Origin: Cichorium intybus
Lineage: Eukaryota > Streptophyta > Magnoliopsida > Asterales > Asteraceae
Direction: 5' to 3'
NCBI GenBank assembly: GCA_023525715.1
Contig: CM042011.1
Span: 59,737,354 to 59,801,353, forward strand
Length of the DNA stretch: 64,000 bases
Shown: positions 59,189-64,000 of the stretch, piece after piece
Numbering within the stretch: position 1 is the stretch's first letter
How the letters are laid out: each line of letters begins with the position of its first letter
Position numbers and translations under genes: made by a program
The notes under the pieces: generated by a model
Database searches by the model: none
Told to the model about the DNA's origin: nothing
Seen by the model: only the letters and a program-made list of their open reading frames with translations

Positions 59189-61078
59189 ATTCGGATTTAT
59201 TTTTATTTTATAGAAAATTAAATTATTAGTTAATATTTGTGTGATTGTACATTTGTTTTTGTGTGTTATGTATTTTTATTGCTTTAATTGACGTATCACT
59301 AATCATAAATGGATATTTGCACACCTTAAGCATATTTTAAGTGTGGGGTAAATATTTGGGGAAAAATGAAGTAACAAAACTTTGAAGTCTTTTCTGCTCA
59401 CGCAATGCGACGTGTATGCCATCCGGACGCAACGCGTCGACAATCTGGATCGCGTTGAGAAAGAGACAACTTCAAAAAAAAAAATTACGCGACACGAAAA
59501 CGTGCTTGACGCGTAAACACCCGAAGCAGATACTGGTCGTACATAATGATACATGGCTAAAAATCAGCCACTACTGAGAAGAGGGACGCTTCTTTACAGT
59601 GGGGGCAGCGATACTGACGACGGTCAAAAGTCGCACAGCCACACAACACCCGCAAACCGGTAGCCACGAATTTGAAACTTCAGGGACCACAAAATGAGTG
59701 ATATTTTCTTTCGTTGTTATTACTTTTACTTTTGTGATTTAATTTTTGTGTGTTTATTTGTGTGTAAATAATTTTTGTCCGAGTGATGTTTATGCAGATT
59801 TGCTAAGATTCAATGCTGGCAGCATGTTCAATAAATTCTTTTCTGTGGAAAGAGCCTCATATATGACGTCGACCGATATCCAAGGGGAGTTTGTTCCATT
59901 TTGCTCCCTTTACTGTTTTGAATTATAAATACAATAAAATTATTGTATAATATAAGTGTAGGGTTAGGACGTCATACTGCAATGATTAACTGAGCAAATT
60001 AAATGTTTTTTGTTATCTTAAACATCTTTTCTAAAATTGAACGCTAAAAAGGTAATTGTTAAGAAAAATGTTTTGAAAATAAATTTGTAGGTTAAATTTA
60101 ATTTTATGTATGTATTTTTGTTTTTCATTATTTTATCTAAAGTCTAGTTTTGTGGATGACAAGTTTTTAGAATGATAGTTACAAAATGTTTTGCATAAAT
60201 AATGAAATAAACCCATTGAAAATTTATCAATTGTTAAAAATTGAGTTTTTGCCAAAATAGATTGAGTCAATTTCCCTACTTGCAAAAATGTGCGAATTAT
60301 ATGCTGTTACTAAATTGAGGAAAATAAGCCTCGATAAATGAACTTAAAATGAGAAAAATTCTCAAGAAATCTGATGTGTTAAAAAGCAGAAGTCAAGTAA
60401 TGTTATACCATAAGATTAAGACTCAGGAAGGAAAATTCAATCAGTGGCCTTTGGCATTCGAGCAAGTAGACATAAAATGGGGCCTACGGGCATTTCTACT
60501 CCTTATTACCTAAAACCAACTGGTTTGGGATAATATTGTCGAAAGCTCGCTACACGGGTGTCATCGAAAGTCATGGAATTTCCTTAGTGGCCTTTGGAAT
60601 TTGAATTAGTAGACTCTGCACAGTCTTGAGTCGAAAATTTGTAATCAAAAGTTCCATAGAAAGTCACGAGTTTCAAAGGTACGGAAAAAAATGGAAATAA
60701 TAACTTAACTTGATAAATTTAGGCCAGCATGATTTTTATTCTAAATATGGGAAATTTGACAAAAAAAAAAAAAAATCTTGAGGTGGAAGAATCTTTAAAT
60801 GGGTGTATTCGATGTTATGTAAAAATGAGTTTTTATCAATCTAAAAGACTTGTCGTTTATAGAAAGAGAGTTTATTTAAGATTTTGAAAAGATAAATATA
60901 TGTACATAGGACTAGGTATAATCTACTATGTTTATTCTTAATTCTTTATTCTTAACATCGGTAATAAACGCTAGATCTGTGGTAGCGTATGAAAAGTTGT
61001 TTGAGCATCAAAACGTTTTGGCTTGGTTATAAATTGTAGTTTGCTTGAGGACAAGCAAAGTTCAAGTGTGGAGTATTT
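59189..61078 (+). other. Internal region of the nested Gypsy-type element, non-coding
   Basis: About 1.9 kb. No gag, protease or polymerase motif in any frame. AAGTGTGGGG appears at about 59338 and again, as AAGTGTGGAG, before the 3' LTR. A short GC-richer patch (about 59400-59660) has no recognised function. A poly-A run is at about 60760-60775. Confidence 0.7.
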
Positions 61079-63112
61079 TGATATCGCGTAAATTATACAT
61101 ATTTTCCGCACGATATCAGTGTGATTTTAGTTTAATTTCATATATGTTATGAACTAAAACATACCTAATATGCTTAAATATTCGTTTTGAAGCTAAAAAT
61201 ACGCGTTTGGAGCTAACGAACGAATTACACAAACATTTGAGCTTAAAAAGAAGCAATGCGAAAATCTGCCGGACACCAAGGGCGCACCTCGCCCACATGC
61301 AGGCGCACCGCGCCCAAAGATAGAACCAGATCCCGCTTTTCGTCAGACTTTTGATTAAAATAATCGAGCGTGCGTTTATCCAATGATTCAACCGACCTGC
61401 CAAGCATGTGCAAGGGCGCACCCCGCCTACTTTTTGGGCGCGCCGCGCCTCAGATCCGACATTAAAGCTGCAAACCACGTGCTCCCTCGTGCGACAGTTG
61501 GCGAACGTGCGCAGATCTGCTTTAGGCGCACCGCGCCCAACTCCAGCGACCACTATAAATTCTGCCCTTCAGCTCTTCTTTTAGACAACACACACCACCT
61601 TCAGACCAGATTGTCTCTCTGCACCTCAACACCTCCAAACTCGGCTAGGAAGCTTGTAAAATCAAAGGAGAAACTATGGAATCGAGAGCTTGAAGAATGT
61701 TCGGCCGGGACTTCATTCGGTTTGCTTTATATATATTTAGCATTCTATTATGATTTCCTAAGCCGTATTCTTCAGATTATGTTATCTGTATTATTTATTA
61801 CTTAGATTTGATTACTGTTTGGTTATTATTTGATTGTTATTTATCGGATATTGAACGTTTTATATTTTATCTCGCATAATTCATTTGAAACCAATTTGAT
61901 TATCATGACCATTGAGATCAAAAGCTCGAATGAACCTTGTATGATACGAACCAATACATGATTATTTGGAATATATAATAGCATGACCATTGCCATTAAT
62001 GACCTTATAATCATAGGATTAGGTAGTTGGACCAAAACATCTAATCACTTTAGAAATCGGTGTTTAACGTTCAATATCCATTGCACTAATAACATATCAA
62101 ACATAACTAGATGGTTTATTCAAATCTAAGTATTAATGTTTACTTTTATATTTTGTAATTTATATTTCCCGTAACTTTTGCCTAGGCGATGTTGATTCAT
62201 TAATATAATATGTGTTGATCTTGTTCTTGATTCGAGTTTAATATCGGTTAGGATATATAACTTGCATGCCATACATATTAAATGTGGTTACAGTTTGTAT
62301 TCTTGATTGCCATCTTCATATGATTAAGTTTAAATGGCCATTTAAACGTATTGATCACATGAACCATCATGATGTATAATTGACAACTATATATCATCGG
62401 ACTAGTTATTGACCATTTAACTAGGAAGGTTATCTAAGTTATAAACTTGATTAGTGAAATAAGACTTATATCACATTTAGTTGCAACTCATGACCATTGA
62501 TTGTATGAACATATCACTTTGACCATTAGGATATGGGCTATGTTTGCATGCTAGATTGTATTAATACTTGATGATTATAAGTTAATTAGTTACATGACCA
62601 TTGTGCTATTTTAACTTATTAGTCATAGAATTGGTGACTTGACCATACGATCCTACAACTTAATGCAACTTATTTAAACTCATTGCACTTAATCAAAACT
62701 AGTCAACATAGGTTTATATGAATCAACAGATCCTAGACGAAAGTTTCCCTTGTTATTTTTGTTATGATCATTTATTATTTCGTCATTTATTTTATAATCA
62801 AAGTTTTACGAGTTTTCATTAAAACTCGCCCCTGAGTATTTGCTTGAATAATTGTTAATTGATAATTGATTTTCTTAACTTAAAGATAGCCGTTTTCCCT
62901 TGGGTCGACAACCCGGATTTACCATTACTATACTACAATCGACTAGGTACACTTGCCTAATTGTGTTGTTCTATTCATACATGGTATTTCCCTGTTCATA
63001 AATGTAAAACTAATGTGAAATCATTTTCGAAAATCTTATAAACGCTAATAACACATCAAGTTTCTTGGTGACGTTTTTGGGTGTTTTATATGTATGTTTG
63101 AAAACAACAACA
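61079..63112 (+). repeat. 3' LTR of the nested Gypsy-type element
   Basis: 2034 bp. The 21-bp difference from the 5' LTR equals the loss or gain of one GC-rich unit (near 61538). Confidence 0.93.
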
Positions 63113-63117
63113 ATACT

Positions 63118-63298
63118 TTTGCTGCTGCTTGAAGGATCATAAGATCAAAGGTTGGTTTTCCTAATTCATCTTTAGAATTGAACTGTATCCTTTAGGTTTT
63201 TAGTTCTAATCTTCATAGAAAAAAACATAGATCAATATTAGGGCTGTATGTGAACCATAGAAATTTTTTGTGTTAATTGTTTTCATAGAAACCCTTCA
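63118..63298 (+). repeat. 3' LTR of the Copia element, second part
   Basis: Resumes with TTGCTGCTGCTTGAAGGATC, matching the 5' LTR from about 50230, and ends ACCCTTCA followed by the ATAAT duplication. Confidence 0.95.
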
Positions 63299-63303
63299 AT
63301 AAT

Positions 63304-64000
63304 AACTCTTCCACTAAGTTGATATATAAACTTGTAACTACTTTGAACAATAAACATCTATTACGATCACAATACTCAATGATCGTTACCTGTGATTTGC
63401 GCTTGAATAATATTAAACATAATTCTCAATCTAGTGTTAATTTTACTATTGTGATTATTAACTAATTTGATTATTACTTATTTTACCATATTTGTATTTC
63501 TATCATAATGATTATCTAAAATAACAATGCTTCTTTAAGTTAATGTAATATAATTTATGAATTTACGTTACTATATATTATTATTGTCAATTAAGTTTAA
63601 AAATAAGTTATTATTATTAAGTAGTTGTATAAGACTTTTAAAAATCACTTATTAGTATTAAAATTATAAAATTTTAAAGTCTAGATAGAAAGTTTTATTT
63701 TATTTGTAATCATATTACATTAACAAATGAATTCTGAATCGTTACTTAAAGAACATTTAAAAAATTATGTCGATTTCAAATCAATATGATGTACATCTTT
63801 AATAAATTGTTAGTTACATCCACAACAATAAAACATAATCAAACAATCATATATGATATTGCAAAATAATAGCATACATCTTTAATAAATTGTTAGTTAA
63901 ATGTATTGAAATTTTATTAATATTACAACCCTTCAAATTCCAAATAAGAGTTATTTAGCATTAAACTACTACAATGAAGAGTTTTTTCTACTTATGGTAT
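63304..64000. other. AT-rich DNA, probably the rest of the interrupted Helitron
   Basis: No gene seen. By position it should continue the Helitron whose 3' end is at 49560. A direct repeat CATCTTTAATAAATTGTTAGTT occurs twice (near 63795 and 63868). Confidence 0.4.

Larger units (their letters stand above)
57110..63112 (+). mobile_element. Non-autonomous Gypsy-type element nested in the Copia 3' LTR
   Basis: LTRs 57110-59164 and 61079-63112 start TGATATCGCG and end AACAACA. ATACT is duplicated at the insertion (57105-57109 and 63113-63117). After the 5' LTR comes TGGCGCCGTTGCCGGGGA, the primer-binding site typical of Athila/Tat-type plant Gypsy elements. Before the 3' LTR is GGACAAGCAAAGTTCAAGTG then TGGAG, typical of the same group. 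The internal region is only about 1.9 kb and has no gag or pol, so it depends on another element. Confidence 0.93.
49638..63298 (+). mobile_element. Ty1/copia retrotransposon, full-length, with nested Gypsy element
   Basis: The 5' LTR 49638-50408 and 3' LTR 56523-57109 plus 63118-63298 both start TGTTGGATTTGGTGTC and end ACCCTTCA. Identical 5-bp duplications ATAAT flank the element (49633-49637 and 63299-63303). The internal region (50409-56522) codes gag and pol in the Copia order (protease, integrase, reverse transcriptase, RNase H). GTGGGAGAC just before the 3' LTR is the purine tract. Pol is broken by two frameshifts and two stop codons. Confidence 0.96.

Overview
The window looks like repeat-rich nuclear DNA of a flowering plant, probably a eudicot. 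It is AT-rich and full of plant-type LTR retrotransposons, Helitrons, CACTA, MULE and hAT-like elements and SINEs. It also carries intron-bearing pieces of plant genes: NAD-malic enzyme, purple acid phosphatase, copper amine oxidase, cysteine-rich receptor kinase and an RKD-type RWP-RK factor. I see no intact ordinary host gene outside mobile DNA. The species cannot be told from the sequence alone.

Layout. 1-7601: AT-rich DNA with a probable gene-capturing Helitron on the minus strand, its putative 3' hairpin near 2333-2358, holding fragments of three unrelated metabolic genes in one orientation. 7607-18957: a complete but almost non-coding minus-strand Gypsy-type element (TSD AAACA), itself split by a CACTA transposon (10102-12682, TSD TTC) that carries pieces of a DUF26 receptor kinase. 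18963-21453: AT-rich DNA with an unrecognised broken gene fragment and a SINE (21209-21340). 21454-37783: a MULE-like element (9-bp TSD TTTTAATAT) split by a 14.5-kb LTR array (22958-37479, TSD TTCAA). The array reads LTR-internal-LTR-internal-LTR. Each internal region lacks gag-pol and instead carries, antisense to the element, an intron-containing RKD-like gene. 37793-49637: a degenerate LTR, a long (TA)n tract, several Helitron 3' ends of one family, hAT-like MITEs and tRNA-like repeats. 49638-63298: a Ty1/copia element (TSD ATAAT) with a damaged gag-pol, whose 3' LTR is split by a second, non-coding Gypsy-type element (57110-63112, TSD ATACT) using a different primer-binding site.

Taken together this is a layered nest of elements. 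Four separate element types (Helitron, CACTA, MULE and an LTR element) appear to have picked up host gene sequence. The most interesting object is the tandem LTR element with the antisense RKD-like gene. Its two copies are almost identical, so the duplication is recent.

Limits. All similarities come from reading the translation by eye against remembered family motifs; no database search was done. Insertion boundaries marked by TG...CA ends plus matching target-site duplications are the firmest calls.
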